Assembly (NCBI RefSeq): GCF_001544795.2
Contig: NZ_FCOI02000004.1
Coordinates: forward strand, 248,001-312,000
DNA length: 64,000 bases
From: Caballeronia temeraria
Lineage (GTDB): Bacteria > Pseudomonadota > Gammaproteobacteria > Burkholderiales > Burkholderiaceae
Direction: 5' to 3'
Of this stretch, positions 40,842-49,685 are shown one piece after another. Each line of letters opens with the position of its first letter. Within the stretch, counting starts at the first letter, position 1. Under the pieces are notes generated by a model that made no database searches, was not told the origin of the DNA, and saw only the letters and a list, made by a program, of their open reading frames with translations. A program made the translations under genes and the position numbers.

Positions 40842-41795
40842 TCAGGAAGCCGAATCCTGATCGCGAGCGGCCTGTTTTGCTTCGCTGCCATCGCCGGGCG
40901 TCACGGCCGGTGGTTTGGCCATTCGTCTGAGCGTGGAGTAGGCCATTCCGAGGCATAAAGCCGTCATCGGAACGCCGATGACGGCCATCTCCCATAGACT
41001 CACGCCCGCGACGCGTGAAACGCCCAGCATGTCGCGAAGACCTGCAATTGCAACCACGAAGCCAGCGAGCGTCAGCAGTTCCTGAATGCCGGATAAGACA
41101 ATGTGTCCCGAAAACAGGCGCCAGGAAATAAGCAGACTGAGAAGCAGGAATGCGATTCCTACCGTAAGTACCAACACTTTCTCAGCGGCCGGCCGCTGCA
41201 AATGGATGTGCCAGTTATAGGCATCGCCTGAAACGCTGAGTTCCTTTCCGGGAATCATGCGTTCTATCGAAAAGACCGCGCCGCTGAAAACAGGCGCTTG
41301 CGTAATAAGCGTCATCATGGGAAAGAACTCCCAGTCGTCGAATGGATACGCTTCGACCGATGGATACGCGGTCAGCTTGAACGGCGGCGTTTCTGCAGAG
41401 AACCGGTCGTCCGCCATTCCGGGAATGTGAGCCGTCTTGCATGCAACGTTGAAGGTTTTCGGTGGGGCGTCTTGATCGGACGCATCCTGGTAGACGAGGA
41501 CATAACACGGATCCCTGTCCTGAAGAGCCTTCGGCAATTTCGCATAGTCGCCCTGAACGAGCAGCGACACTTCCACCGCGTTCTCCTCTACGAGCAGCTT
41601 ATGAACGATGATCTTCACTTTCACGTGATGCTCACGTTCAGTGCGTAGAGTGATCGACTGGGGGCTGCGATTGTGAAAGTCGGCGTTCAGCACGCCAACG
41701 AGAATCGCCACGAAAAGCCACATCGCGGAAATCGACAAAGCGGCGATCAGAATCGCCATGCCCGTTTTTGAGATCCAGCCCGGTAAGCTCTTCAT
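40842..41795 (-). CDS. Membrane protein, DUF4436-like
   Basis: 317 residues. One membrane helix near the N-terminus (about 12-36), an extracytoplasmic region (about 37-205, with SVEAYPFDDWEFFPMMTLI, a YPFD motif seen in DUF4436 proteins), then three helices (about 208-230, 237-258, 270-292) and a charged cytoplasmic tail. Function unknown. Base composition is unlike its neighbours: I counted 63 G/C in the 120 bases 41041-41160 (about 53 %) against 42 of 60 (70 %) in 42001-42060. This suggests recent acquisition. Confidence 0.7.
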   Translation of the reverse strand: MKSLPGWISKTGMAILIAALSISAMWLFVAILVGVLNADFHNRSPQSITLRTEREHHVKVKIIVHKLLVEENAVEVSLLVQGDYAKLPKALQDRDPCYVLVYQDASDQDAPPKTFNVACKTAHIPGMADDRFSAETPPFKLTAYPSVEAYPFDDWEFFPMMTLITQAPVFSGAVFSIERMIPGKELSVSGDAYNWHIHLQRPAAEKVLVLTVGIAFLLLSLLISWRLFSGHIVLSGIQELLTLAGFVVAIAGLRDMLGVSRVAGVSLWEMAVIGVPMTALCLGMAYSTLRRMAKPPAVTPGDGSEAKQAARDQDSAS

Positions 41796-41878
41796 CGCGG
41801 TTATCCTTTCTCGAACGCTCCGCCACTGTCTTCACGCGGAATCGTTCGAGCGCAGATTTGAGCGCAATCGTCGCATAT

Positions 41879-42502
41879 CTAAACCGCGCTCGCCCGGCGC
41901 GCCAGCGCCAGATATCCGCCCAAGCCCAGCATGACGACGCCCGAGGTCCGCGTGAGCATCCTCGCGCGCGCGGCGCGTGCGGCGCTCGACTTCAGCAGAC
42001 GCGACGCGGCGAGCACCGCACCCACATCGACGAGCGTGTTCAGCGCGACGCAGATGCTCCCGAGCATCACCAGTTGCGGGATCATCGGCTGACCCGGCGC
42101 GACGAACTGCGGCAGAAACGCCAGAAAGAACAGCGCCGTCTTGACGTTGAGCGCTTCGACCAGAATGCCTTCGCGAAACGCGCGCCGCGCACCATGCGAT
42201 GCGACCGTCGCAATCCCGGCGGCTTCGTCCTTGCGCAACAGAAGCCGAATGCCCAGATAAACGAGATACGCCGCGCCGATGTACTTCACGACGCCGAAGA
42301 GCATCGCCGAGCGCGCGATCAGCAGGGACAGCCCGAGCGCCGCCGCGGCCACGTGAAAGAGTCCGCCGGCAGCCGTGCCGAGACACGACGCCATGCCTTC
42401 GGAGCGGCCTCCCGCGACGGTGCGAGCCACGACATACGCGATGCCCGGACCGGGCGTGACGGCGAGCACGATCGCCGCGATGAGAAAGGCCACGAAGGAC
42501 AT
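41879..42502 (-). CDS. LysE/RhtB-family amino-acid exporter
   Basis: 207 residues from ATG 42502. LysE family: MSFVAFLIAAIVLAVTPGPGIAYVVARTVAGGRSEGMASCLGTAAG with the TPGPG motif, and about six membrane helices (KYIGAAYLVYLGIRLL; LNVKTALFFLAFLPQFV). It exports amino acids or related small molecules. It begins one base after the stop of the paiB-like gene, so the two are co-transcribed. The divergent MocR/PdxR-type regulator probably controls the pair. Confidence 0.9.
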   Translation of the reverse strand: MSFVAFLIAAIVLAVTPGPGIAYVVARTVAGGRSEGMASCLGTAAGGLFHVAAAALGLSLLIARSAMLFGVVKYIGAAYLVYLGIRLLLRKDEAAGIATVASHGARRAFREGILVEALNVKTALFFLAFLPQFVAPGQPMIPQLVMLGSICVALNTLVDVGAVLAASRLLKSSAARAARARMLTRTSGVVMLGLGGYLALARRASAV

Positions 42503-42503
42503 A

Positions 42504-43130
42504 TCAGGACCCCGCGCGCGACATCGCCTGCGCCAGTTCCTGATTGCCGCGCGCATCGAGCGTATCGGCGGCGCCGAGACGATCGCGCGTCTCCTTGTTC
42601 TGACTCAGCTTCGACTTGCCGACGAGCGACGTCACCGCAATCTCGATCCCCACGATATTGCGCAGCATTCCGTCGATGAAGTCAGGCGCCGAGTCGCCCA
42701 TCTTCCACGGCTTCGGTTCGCTCGCCTCGTGCCGCCGCGTGAGTCGCGCGACGAGACCGCGCACGAACGGCTCGTCGTCGCGGATGGTCAGCACGCCGTG
42801 CGCATGCACGACTTCGTAGTTCCACGTCGGCACCTGCCGATGCGTCTCGTGCTTGCTCGGATACCAGTTCGGCGAGATATAGCCTTCCGCGCCGCGAAAA
42901 ATCACCATGACGGGCGTGCCGGTCGGACAACGCTGCCAGATGTCGTTGGCGCGCGCGACGTGCGCCGTCAGCAGGCCGTGCGTGCCCTGCGCCGGATCAA
43001 ACTCGAACGGAATGTGATTGGCGTCGAGACCGGCTTCGTCGCGCGTCACGAGCATGCCAAGCGGATGCGCGCGGATGATCCGATGTAATTCCTCGGGGCG
43101 AGTCTCGGCGAAGTGCGGCGGGATATACAT
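42504..43130 (-). CDS. PaiB-like FMN-binding protein
   Basis: 208 residues. FMN_bind_2/PaiB family: MYIPPHFAETRPEELHRIIRAHPLGMLVT, ANHIPFEFDP, PVMVIFRGAEGYISPNWYPSKHETHRQVPTWNYEVVHAHG, MLRNIVGIEIAVTSLVGKSKLSQNK. This split-barrel family was named from Bacillus PaiB, a negative regulator of sporulation and protease genes, but most members are probably flavin- or haem-linked enzymes. It forms an operon with the LysE exporter and is divergent from the MocR-type gene. Confidence 0.88.
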   Translation of the reverse strand: MYIPPHFAETRPEELHRIIRAHPLGMLVTRDEAGLDANHIPFEFDPAQGTHGLLTAHVARANDIWQRCPTGTPVMVIFRGAEGYISPNWYPSKHETHRQVPTWNYEVVHAHGVLTIRDDEPFVRGLVARLTRRHEASEPKPWKMGDSAPDFIDGMLRNIVGIEIAVTSLVGKSKLSQNKETRDRLGAADTLDARGNQELAQAMSRAGS

Positions 43131-43148
43131 CGTGGATGCTCGACGGAG

Positions 43149-43168
43149 AGTGACGGAATCCCGTCACT
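43149..43168. promoter_or_regulatory. Operator candidate in the paiB/MocR divergent region
   Basis: AGTGACGG-AATC-CCGTCACT is a perfect 8-bp inverted repeat in the 86-base gap between divergent genes (paiB start 43130, regulator start 43217). It is the strongest symmetric element here and a likely site for the MocR-type protein. Confidence 0.6.
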
Positions 43169-43216
43169 ATCGCTCGAAACAGGCACAATAAGAAGATCCA
43201 GTTTCGCTCGATTTTC

Positions 43217-44674
43217 ATGGTCCAGTTGAAAGACGCCATCGGCACGGGACGCCGCATCTACGACCTGCTGCGCGCCCAGATCGCCGACGGCACCTTGCCC
43301 GCCGGCTCCGCCGCGCCATCGACGCGCGCACTGGCCGCCGATCTCGGCGTCTCGCGCACGACCGTCACCGCCGCTTACGAGCAGCTCGCGGCCGAAGGTT
43401 TTCTCGTCACGTCGGCGGGACGCGCCGCGCGCGTTGCCACGCCGCCGATGCCGCCCGCGCCGCCAAGCCCCGCGCGCACCGAGCGCACCGCGCCCGCGCT
43501 TTCTGCGTACGGCCGGCGCGTTTCCGCGCTGCCGATGCCCGCGCTCGCCCAGCCCAAAAAAGGCAGCGTCAACTTCCTGTACGGCGCGGTGTCGGCGCGC
43601 GACTTTCCGTCATTGATCTGGAAGCGCGCGTATCAGGCCGAACTGCTGCATCAGCCGGACAGCCTTTATTACGTCGCGCCCGAAGGCGACGCGTCGCTCC
43701 GGCGCGCGCTTCAGGCGTATCTCGGCCGCGCGCGCGGGCTCGTCTGCGACAGCGAACAGATCGTCGTGGTGAACGGCACGCAGCAGGCGCTCGATCTTTG
43801 CGCGCGCGTGCTGCTCGATCCCGGCGACGCCTTCGCGTTCGAAGATCCCGGCTATCTGATCGCGCGCCATTGCTTCGAGGCGTCGGGCGGGGTGCCGCTG
43901 CCCGTTCCCGTCGATGAACACGGCCTCGATACGCGCCGCCTCCCCGCCGATGGACGCGCGCGGCTCGCTTACGTGACGCCATCGCATCAGTTTCCGCTGG
44001 GCGGCGTATTGCCGATCGGACGCCGTCTCGAACTGCTCGATTGGGCGCAGCGGCACGATGCGTGGATCATCGAGGACGATTACGACGGCGAGTTCCGTTA
44101 CGGCCAGCGCCCGATCGACGCGTTGCAATCGATCGATTCGAATGGCCGCGTGATTTACATCGGCACGTTTTCGAAGGCGCTCTCGCCGCATCTGCGGCTC
44201 GGCTACATGATCCTGCCGCACGACCTCGTGCCGGCGTTTCGTCAGGCCAAAAGACTGAGCGACCGGCATTCGGCGGTCATGGATCAGCGCGTGCTCGCTT
44301 CGCTGATCGAGGGCGGCGCGTACGAGCGTCATGTGCGGCGCGTGCGGCGGGAATACGAACGGCGTCGCGCGGCCTTGCTCGATGCAATCGCTGCGCTTCT
44401 GCCGAAGCGCGCGCACGTGACCGGCACGGCGGCGGGACTGCATGTGACGCTGTGGCTGCCGTTCATCGATTCGACGGATGAAGCCGCGCTCGTGAACGCC
44501 GCGCATGCGCGAGGCGTCGGCGTGTATCCGGTGTCGCCGCTGCATGTCGCGCCGTCCGGTGCGGCGCGCAATCGCGCGGCGGGGCTGATTCTCGGCTATG
44601 CGAGCATGCCGGTCGAAGAGATCCGCAAAGGCATCGAAATGCTCGCCGATGTCATCGCGCATCTGGAACCGTAG
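43217..44674 (+). CDS. MocR/PdxR-type regulator (GntR HTH + aminotransferase domain)
   Basis: 485 residues. GntR winged HTH at 1-75 (RRIYDLLRAQIADGTLPAGSAAPSTRALAADLGVSRTTVTAAYEQL), a Pro/Ala linker (about 76-100), then a fold-type I aminotransferase domain: VVNGTQQALDLCARVLLDPGDAFAFEDPGY, YVTPSHQFPLGGVLPIGRR, WIIEDDYDGEFRY, and the PLP lysine in IGTFSKALSPHLRLGYM. The linker length and sequence resemble PdxR. It probably regulates the divergent paiB-lysE operon; a pyridoxal or amine-related effector is likely for this family. Confidence 0.9.
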   Translation: MVQLKDAIGTGRRIYDLLRAQIADGTLPAGSAAPSTRALAADLGVSRTTVTAAYEQLAAEGFLVTSAGRAARVATPPMPPAPPSPARTERTAPALSAYGRRVSALPMPALAQPKKGSVNFLYGAVSARDFPSLIWKRAYQAELLHQPDSLYYVAPEGDASLRRALQAYLGRARGLVCDSEQIVVVNGTQQALDLCARVLLDPGDAFAFEDPGYLIARHCFEASGGVPLPVPVDEHGLDTRRLPADGRARLAYVTPSHQFPLGGVLPIGRRLELLDWAQRHDAWIIEDDYDGEFRYGQRPIDALQSIDSNGRVIYIGTFSKALSPHLRLGYMILPHDLVPAFRQAKRLSDRHSAVMDQRVLASLIEGGAYERHVRRVRREYERRRAALLDAIAALLPKRAHVTGTAAGLHVTLWLPFIDSTDEAALVNAAHARGVGVYPVSPLHVAPSGAARNRAAGLILGYASMPVEEIRKGIEMLADVIAHLEP

Positions 44675-44752
44675 CGCGCTTTACTTTGTATTCCGAATCC
44701 GCCCGTCCTATTCTGAAACTCGTTAAATAACGATAACGACGGGAACAAGACC

Positions 44753-46381
44753 ATGCGCGCGCGAATCCTGGCTGTACCGTTGCTGGTCGCATCCAGTTTT
44801 CTCGCCGCGAGTTGCGGAGGCGGCAGCAACGCCTCGGACGATGCGATCGCCCAGGTGATGAACAAGCCGCGCTACACCAGCGCGAATTCCCAATGGTCGA
44901 TGGTCGTCATGGACGCCATCACCGGCGAGACGCTCTACGCGCTGCAACCGGACACGCTCTCGTTCACCGGCTCGGTGCGCAAGCTGTATTCGGTCGGCAC
45001 CGCGCTCAATACGATCGGCGCGGATCATCGCTTCGAGACGCCGGTCTACCGCAACGGCGCCGTCGATGCATCGGGCAAACTGAACGGCGATCTCATCGTC
45101 AAGGCTTCCGGCGATCTGACTTTCGGCGGACGTCAGAAGCCCGATGGCACCATCGACTTCACCGACTTCGACCACAACGAAGCGCGCGCTTTCGACGGCG
45201 CGATCCTCACGCCCGAAGATCCGCTGACGGCCGTGAATCAGCTCGCGCAGCAGGTGAAGGCGGCGGGGATCACATCGGTGAGCGGCGATGTGATCGTCGA
45301 CGACCGGCTCTTCGATGCGTTTCGCGTGCCCAACGGCAACGTGCTCATCTCGCCGATGCTGATCAACGAAAACGTGATCGACGTGACGCTCGCGCCCACA
45401 TCGGCCGGACAAGCCGCTCAACTGGACTGGCGCCCGCGCACGAGTGCGATGACCATAAAGGGCACGACGCTCACAACGGCGGCGAACACCGCAGCGGACA
45501 TCGTCACATCCGGCGATGCCCTCGACGAAGGCCCGCTCGGTTGTCTCGCGACGCCGGGCTGTCACGGCACGATCTCAGGCGAAGCGAGCCTCTCCGCGCC
45601 CGCGACGATTCCCGTGGGCTATACGTCGCCGCTCGTCGGCAACGCGCTGTACGTGAGCAATCTGCGCGTGGAAGATCCGCCGTCGTTCGCGCGCACCGCG
45701 TTCATCGACGCATTGACGCGCGCGGGCGTCACGGTCGCGGCGGCCGCCGTGCAGCCGAACGACCGGAGCCGGTTGCCATCGGCGCAAAGCTATGCGAGCG
45801 CGACGCAGGTGGCGAACTTCACGTCGCTGCCCTATTCCGAGATCGCCAAGCTGATCCTCAAGGTGAGCCTGAACACCGGCGCGAATCTGAGCCTGATGTA
45901 TCAAGGTCTGACGAAAGGCGCGCGCACCGTCGATGCCGCGCTCGTCGCCGAGCGTCAGTATCTGACGGGCACGCTCGGCATAGACGGCGCCGGCTTCGAC
46001 TTTCCGACCAACGGCAGCGGCTCGCCCGACAGCCGCGCGACCGCGCGCACGACCGCGAACCTGCTGACGGTGATGAGCCGCCTGCCGATCTATCCGGTGT
46101 ATCGCGATGCGTTGTCGATCATGGGCATCGACGGTTCGCTTGCGGCGATCGGCAAGGATGTCGTCGGCAAGGAGCATATCCGCGTGAAGAGCGGCGCGAC
46201 CGTGACCGGCGGCCAGATGATCGCGATGAACATGGCGGGCTACATGGACGCGCAAAGCGGACGGCGTCTCTCGTACGCGCTCTTCGTCAACAACGCGGGG
46301 CCGGTGAAGGCGCTCACCGATACGCTCGATGTCTTCGACGACGAAGCGAAGATTCTCGGCATCGTCTGGGCGCGGTATTAG
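44753..46381 (+). CDS. dacB: D-alanyl-D-alanine carboxypeptidase/endopeptidase (PBP4, peptidase S13)
   Basis: 542 residues. The lipoprotein-like signal MRARILAVPLLVASSFLAAS-C (Cys21) suggests membrane anchoring. Active-site motifs: SxxK as Ser74-V-R-Lys77 (FTGSVRKLYS), SxN in KVSLNTGANLSLMY, KSG in HIRVKSGATVTGGQM. The insertion domains between SxxK and SxN give the PBP4 length. It trims or cleaves peptidoglycan crosslinks in the periplasm. A weak promoter-like pair TTGTAT (44686) and TATTCT (44709), 17 bases apart, lies upstream. The stop overlaps the broken MerR gene. Confidence 0.9.
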   Translation: MRARILAVPLLVASSFLAASCGGGSNASDDAIAQVMNKPRYTSANSQWSMVVMDAITGETLYALQPDTLSFTGSVRKLYSVGTALNTIGADHRFETPVYRNGAVDASGKLNGDLIVKASGDLTFGGRQKPDGTIDFTDFDHNEARAFDGAILTPEDPLTAVNQLAQQVKAAGITSVSGDVIVDDRLFDAFRVPNGNVLISPMLINENVIDVTLAPTSAGQAAQLDWRPRTSAMTIKGTTLTTAANTAADIVTSGDALDEGPLGCLATPGCHGTISGEASLSAPATIPVGYTSPLVGNALYVSNLRVEDPPSFARTAFIDALTRAGVTVAAAAVQPNDRSRLPSAQSYASATQVANFTSLPYSEIAKLILKVSLNTGANLSLMYQGLTKGARTVDAALVAERQYLTGTLGIDGAGFDFPTNGSGSPDSRATARTTANLLTVMSRLPIYPVYRDALSIMGIDGSLAAIGKDVVGKEHIRVKSGATVTGGQMIAMNMAGYMDAQSGRRLSYALFVNNAGPVKALTDTLDVFDDEAKILGIVWARY

Positions 46382-46592
46382 GCGGCGCTTTCGAGGCGAC
46401 TCATCGCGTCGCGCATGAAGCCGAGCAGCGCCTCGTTCGTCCACGAGCCTTTCGTCAGTTCCGGTTCGGTCTGCAACGCGTGCGCGGATCGGCGCGCGCT
46501 GAAGGCGTGAGCAGGCCGATGGCATCGTAGTGATGCAGCGTGCGGACGGTCAGTCCGCTCTTCTTCGCCAGTTCTCCCACTCTCAACAGCAT
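46378..46592 (-). pseudogene. Broken MerR-family regulator
   Basis: From ATG 46592 the minus strand encodes a MerR N-terminal HTH, MLLRVGELAKKSGLTVRTLHHYDAIGLLTPSAR. It then loses frame at about 46495. A second frame continues with a plausible C-terminus (LTKGSWTNEALLGFMRDAMSRLESAA) to the stop at 46378. The middle of the protein (recognition wing, dimer helix and effector domain) is missing. It is a deletion remnant of a roughly 250-residue or larger MerR protein and overlaps the dacB stop. Confidence 0.78.
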
Positions 46593-46647
46593 GCAAGCCT
46601 CCGTTCAGTGCGCACGATGGAGGCCAGAACCTTACGCTACGTGATGG

Positions 46648-47751
46648 TCAAGCGGAATGCGCTTCCACCCGATTCTCGACGCCCGCATCGACAGTCACCG
46701 GCACGCGCTGCGCGAGCGCGCACATCAGCTCGTAGCCGATCGTGCCGGACGGTTCGGCCACTTCGTCGACCCGAACGTGCTCGCCCCACAATTCCACCGA
46801 TGACCCGATGCCCGCCGCCGGGCACGGCGTGAGATCGACGGTGAGCATGTCCATCGACACGCGTCCGACGACGCGCGTGCGCACGCCATCGACCATCACG
46901 GGCGTGCCCGCCGGCGCGTGACGCGGATAGCCGTCCGCGTAGCCGCACGCGACGACGCCGATCTTCATCGCGCGATCCGCGGTGAAGGTGCGGCCATAGC
47001 CGATCGTCTCGTTCGGCGCGAGCGTCTGCACGCCGATGATGCGGCTTGCGAGCGTCATCGCCGCGCGCAACGGAAAGCCTTCGATGTGCCGCGCGCAGCC
47101 CGTTGGCGATGCGCCGTAGAGGATCGTGCCGGGCCGCACCCAGTCGCGATGCGCGCGCGGATGCCACAGCACCGCCGCCGAATTCGACAGCGAGCGCGTG
47201 CCCGGAAGATCGCGCGTGGCGGCTTCGAATTCGTCGATCTGCCAGTCGATCGCGCCATCGTCGGCGTTCGCGAAGTGGCTCATCAGGCCGATCGAGCCGA
47301 TCGCCGCGATATCCGACGCGCGTTTGCGCGCCGCCGCGAACGCGCCCGGCCGATAGCCGAGCCGGTTCATGCCCGAGTTCATCTTCAACTGAATGTCGAT
47401 GCGCTCTTTGGGCCGCGCCGCCTTCAGCAACGCGAGCTGCTCGTCGCAATGAACCGTGACCGTGAGCCGGTGACGATCCGCCGTCTCCACGTCCGCAGGC
47501 TCGAAAATGCCTTCGAGCAGCAGGATCGGCTTCGTCCAGCCGAGCTCGCGCACGCGCACGGCTTCATCGAGATCGAGCAGCGCGATGCCGTCGCTTTCGG
47601 CGAGCGCCGGAAAAATGCGCTCGATGCCGTGACCATACGCATTCGCCTTGATGACGGACCACACGCGCGACGACGGCGCCATGCGTTTGACGAGCTGGAG
47701 ATTCTGACGAATGGCGTCGAGATGAATGCGCGCGGAAATCGGACGTGGCAT
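46648..47751 (-). CDS. alr: Alanine racemase
   Basis: 367 residues. PLP-binding lysine Lys35 in [13 protein letters not shown], then [23 protein letters not shown], the catalytic Tyr in [31 protein letters not shown]. It interconverts L- and D-alanine for peptidoglycan synthesis or alanine catabolism. The neighbouring dacB also concerns D-Ala-D-Ala chemistry, but it is on the other strand and separated by a MerR remnant, so joint regulation is not implied. Burkholderia species often carry two alanine racemases; which this is cannot be told here. Confidence 0.93.
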   Translation of the reverse strand: MPRPISARIHLDAIRQNLQLVKRMAPSSRVWSVIKANAYGHGIERIFPALAESDGIALLDLDEAVRVRELGWTKPILLLEGIFEPADVETADRHRLTVTVHCDEQLALLKAARPKERIDIQLKMNSGMNRLGYRPGAFAAARKRASDIAAIGSIGLMSHFANADDGAIDWQIDEFEAATRDLPGTRSLSNSAAVLWHPRAHRDWVRPGTILYGASPTGCARHIEGFPLRAAMTLASRIIGVQTLAPNETIGYGRTFTADRAMKIGVVACGYADGYPRHAPAGTPVMVDGVRTRVVGRVSMDMLTVDLTPCPAAGIGSSVELWGEHVRVDEVAEPSGTIGYELMCALAQRVPVTVDAGVENRVEAHSA

Positions 47752-47926
47752 GACGTGCTGAATTTTGGATTGAAGGCAGTGGATTGACGAATCGTATCGA
47801 CGAAAGGGCAGCGGTTGTTATTTTATTTGCGCCTATTTTTGGTCGAAACGCCTGTTTCTCTCACCCGCCGCCATGACGCGCTTCGCGGTATCTTCTCGCT
47901 CATGCCGCGCTGCCGAGGAGCCCGCC

Positions 47927-48358
47927 ATGAACGACATTCGCCGTCTCGCCTGCCTGCGCATCGTGCTCGTCGCCGTCGGGCTGATCGCGCTTTTCGCTCT
48001 CTATCCGCTGATGCTGTTCTGGCCTTCGGGATGGGCGTGGGAAGCGGGCCACGAAGGCCTTTCCGACTACGCGATGATGATCGTTGGCATCTACGCGACG
48101 CTCGGCGTGTTTCTGCTCATCGCGTCACGCGACCCGATGAAGCATCTGAGCCTCATCTGGTTCACGGTGTGGTCGAGCGTCGTGCACGGCGCGATCATGG
48201 CCGTGCAGTCGTTCGGCGGCGCGGGCCGCCATCTCGGTCATCTGACGGGCGACGTGCCCGCGCTGTTCATCGTCGCCGCCGTGCTCGCGATCTTCACGCC
48301 GCGCGGCGGCAAGGCCCGTGCGCTCAGTTCAGATAGCCGAGATGCTCGGCCAGAATGA
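47927..48358 (+). CDS. Small four-helix membrane protein (DUF6632-like)
   Basis: 143 residues from ATG 47927 (SD GAGGAG). Four hydrophobic segments: [78 protein letters not shown]. The [17 protein letters not shown] and [14 protein letters not shown] motifs recur in conserved hypothetical membrane proteins. No function assigned. Its last 35 bases overlap the convergent mntP gene. Confidence 0.75.
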   Translation: MNDIRRLACLRIVLVAVGLIALFALYPLMLFWPSGWAWEAGHEGLSDYAMMIVGIYATLGVFLLIASRDPMKHLSLIWFTVWSSVVHGAIMAVQSFGGAGRHLGHLTGDVPALFIVAAVLAIFTPRGGKARALSSDSRDARPE

Positions 48359-48893
48359 CGCTGCCGACGCCGATCAGAATCAGCCCGCCGACGATCTCCG
48401 CCCGCTTGCCGATCGTCGCGCCGACGAGCCGGCCGACCATCACGCCGATCGTCACCATGAGCATCGTCGCGAAACCGATGGTCGCGGCCGTCGAGAAGAT
48501 ATCGACATCGATGAACGCGAGGCCCGCGCCGACCGCCATCGCGTCGATGCTGGTCGCGAAGCCGGTGAGCGCGAGCACCCAGAACGAGTGCGAATTGGGC
48601 TTTTCCTCTTCGTGGCCCGCGCTGCTGAAGCCTTCGCGGATCATGCGCGCGCCGAGCAGGAACAGCAGGCCGAATGCGATCCAGTGATCCCATGCGGTCA
48701 CGTACTGCGCGGCCGCCCGGCCGAGCGCCCAGCCGGCGAGCGGCGTCAGCGCCTCGATCACGCCGAAGATCACGCCGGTCTTCAACGCTTCCGCGATGCG
48801 CGGCTTGTGCAGGGTCGCGCCCTTGCCGACGGCTGCGGCGAACGCGTCGGTGGACATGGCAAAGGCTAGAAAAATGGTGGAAGCGAGATTCAT
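48324..48893 (-). CDS. mntP: Manganese efflux pump MntP
   Basis: 189 residues from ATG 48893. MntP/YebN family: six membrane helices in two repeats, with [26 protein letters not shown] in the first and [22 protein letters not shown] in the second. Both repeats carry the conserved Asp-containing motif (TDAF and IDAM) that forms the metal path. It exports Mn(II) across the inner membrane. A yybP-ykoY riboswitch in its leader makes Mn-induced expression very likely. Confidence 0.95.
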   Translation of the reverse strand: MNLASTIFLAFAMSTDAFAAAVGKGATLHKPRIAEALKTGVIFGVIEALTPLAGWALGRAAAQYVTAWDHWIAFGLLFLLGARMIREGFSSAGHEEEKPNSHSFWVLALTGFATSIDAMAVGAGLAFIDVDIFSTAATIGFATMLMVTIGVMVGRLVGATIGKRAEIVGGLILIGVGSVILAEHLGYLN

Positions 48894-48923
48894 CGGGTAG
48901 CGCTCTGGTCGGGCAAGATGGAA

Positions 48924-48961
48924 CGACAGAACGCGCGCCCGACCGGTCGCGAATTCTGTCG
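48924..48961 (-). promoter_or_regulatory. Expression-platform hairpin of the mntP leader
   Basis: CGACAGAA and TTCTGTCG (8 bp, perfect) enclose a GC-rich core directly between the aptamer end and the mntP start. It is the probable switching element (terminator-like or SD-sequestering). Confidence 0.5.
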
Positions 48962-49072
48962 ATGGTCTTGCCAACCTGTGATGGCTGCCCATGCCACGGC
49001 CTGAACGACCGAGCGTGTTGACATGAGCGCTTTTCCTTTGCGGAAAAGCCGGCTACTCCCCAGCGAAGAACC
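48962..49072 (-). promoter_or_regulatory. yybP-ykoY manganese riboswitch
   Basis: On the minus strand, in order: CTGGGGAGTAGCC (49063-49051), GTCAACACGCTCGG, and TTGGCAAGACCAT near 48962-48974. These are the conserved blocks of the yybP-ykoY aptamer (GGGGAGUAGC, GUCAAC, GGCAAGACC), with a short hairpin (CTTTTCCGCAAAGGAAAAG) between the first two. It is placed about 70 bases before mntP, its standard target in proteobacteria. Mn(II) binding is known to turn expression on. Confidence 0.9.
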
Positions 49073-49169
49073 GAGAGCTTAACACGGCTTTGCGACCGTT
49101 CCTGCGCGTATCGGACCGCTTAAGGTAGAGTGAATGCGCAATGCCGCCGTTTCATCTCATGGAGGCACC

Positions 49170-49616
49170 ATGCCGGCAGCTCACCCCACCCAACCGGCCG
49201 CGCGCGAAGCGGTCGAGCGTCTTTATCGCGCGTTCGCCACTCAGGATGTCGCGCTCTTGCGGCAAGCCGTCACGCCCGACTGGGAATACATTCCTGAGCC
49301 ACCCGGACAAAAGCCCGGTCCGGACCAGATGATCCCGATCTTCAAGGATCTCGCCACCGCGCTGCCCGACATGCATATCGAAATTCTCGACATGCTGGTG
49401 GAGGACGACCGCGTCGGCGTCCGCGCACAAGTCAGCGGCACGCAGGCCGGCCCGCTGCTCGGCATCGCCGCGACGAAAAAGCCGATTCGCTTCGCCATCC
49501 ATTCGTTTCACGAACTGCGCGATGGCCTCGTGTCGAAAACCTGGCATCTGGAAGACTGGCTCAGCGTGTTCCGGCAACTCGACGCCGTGCCGCCGAAAGT
49601 GAATCCGCCGGTCTAG
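49170..49616 (+). CDS. SnoaL-like/ester-cyclase family protein
   Basis: 148 residues from ATG 49170, with a GGAGG SD six bases upstream. SnoaL-like alpha+beta barrel: REAVERLYRAFATQDVALLRQAVTPDWEYIP, FKDLATALPDMHIEILDMLVEDDRVGVRAQVSGT, FAIHSFHELRDGLVSKTWHLEDWLSVFRQL. The family ranges from polyketide cyclases to dehydratases and hydrolases of small molecules, and most bacterial members have no known substrate. Confidence 0.85.
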   Translation: MPAAHPTQPAAREAVERLYRAFATQDVALLRQAVTPDWEYIPEPPGQKPGPDQMIPIFKDLATALPDMHIEILDMLVEDDRVGVRAQVSGTQAGPLLGIAATKKPIRFAIHSFHELRDGLVSKTWHLEDWLSVFRQLDAVPPKVNPPV

Positions 49617-49685
49617 GCGCGGTGCGCTCGCGTCTTCGCGCCGATCGACGCGTTCGCGCGCAGCACATGCTCCACGCGGCCGATC

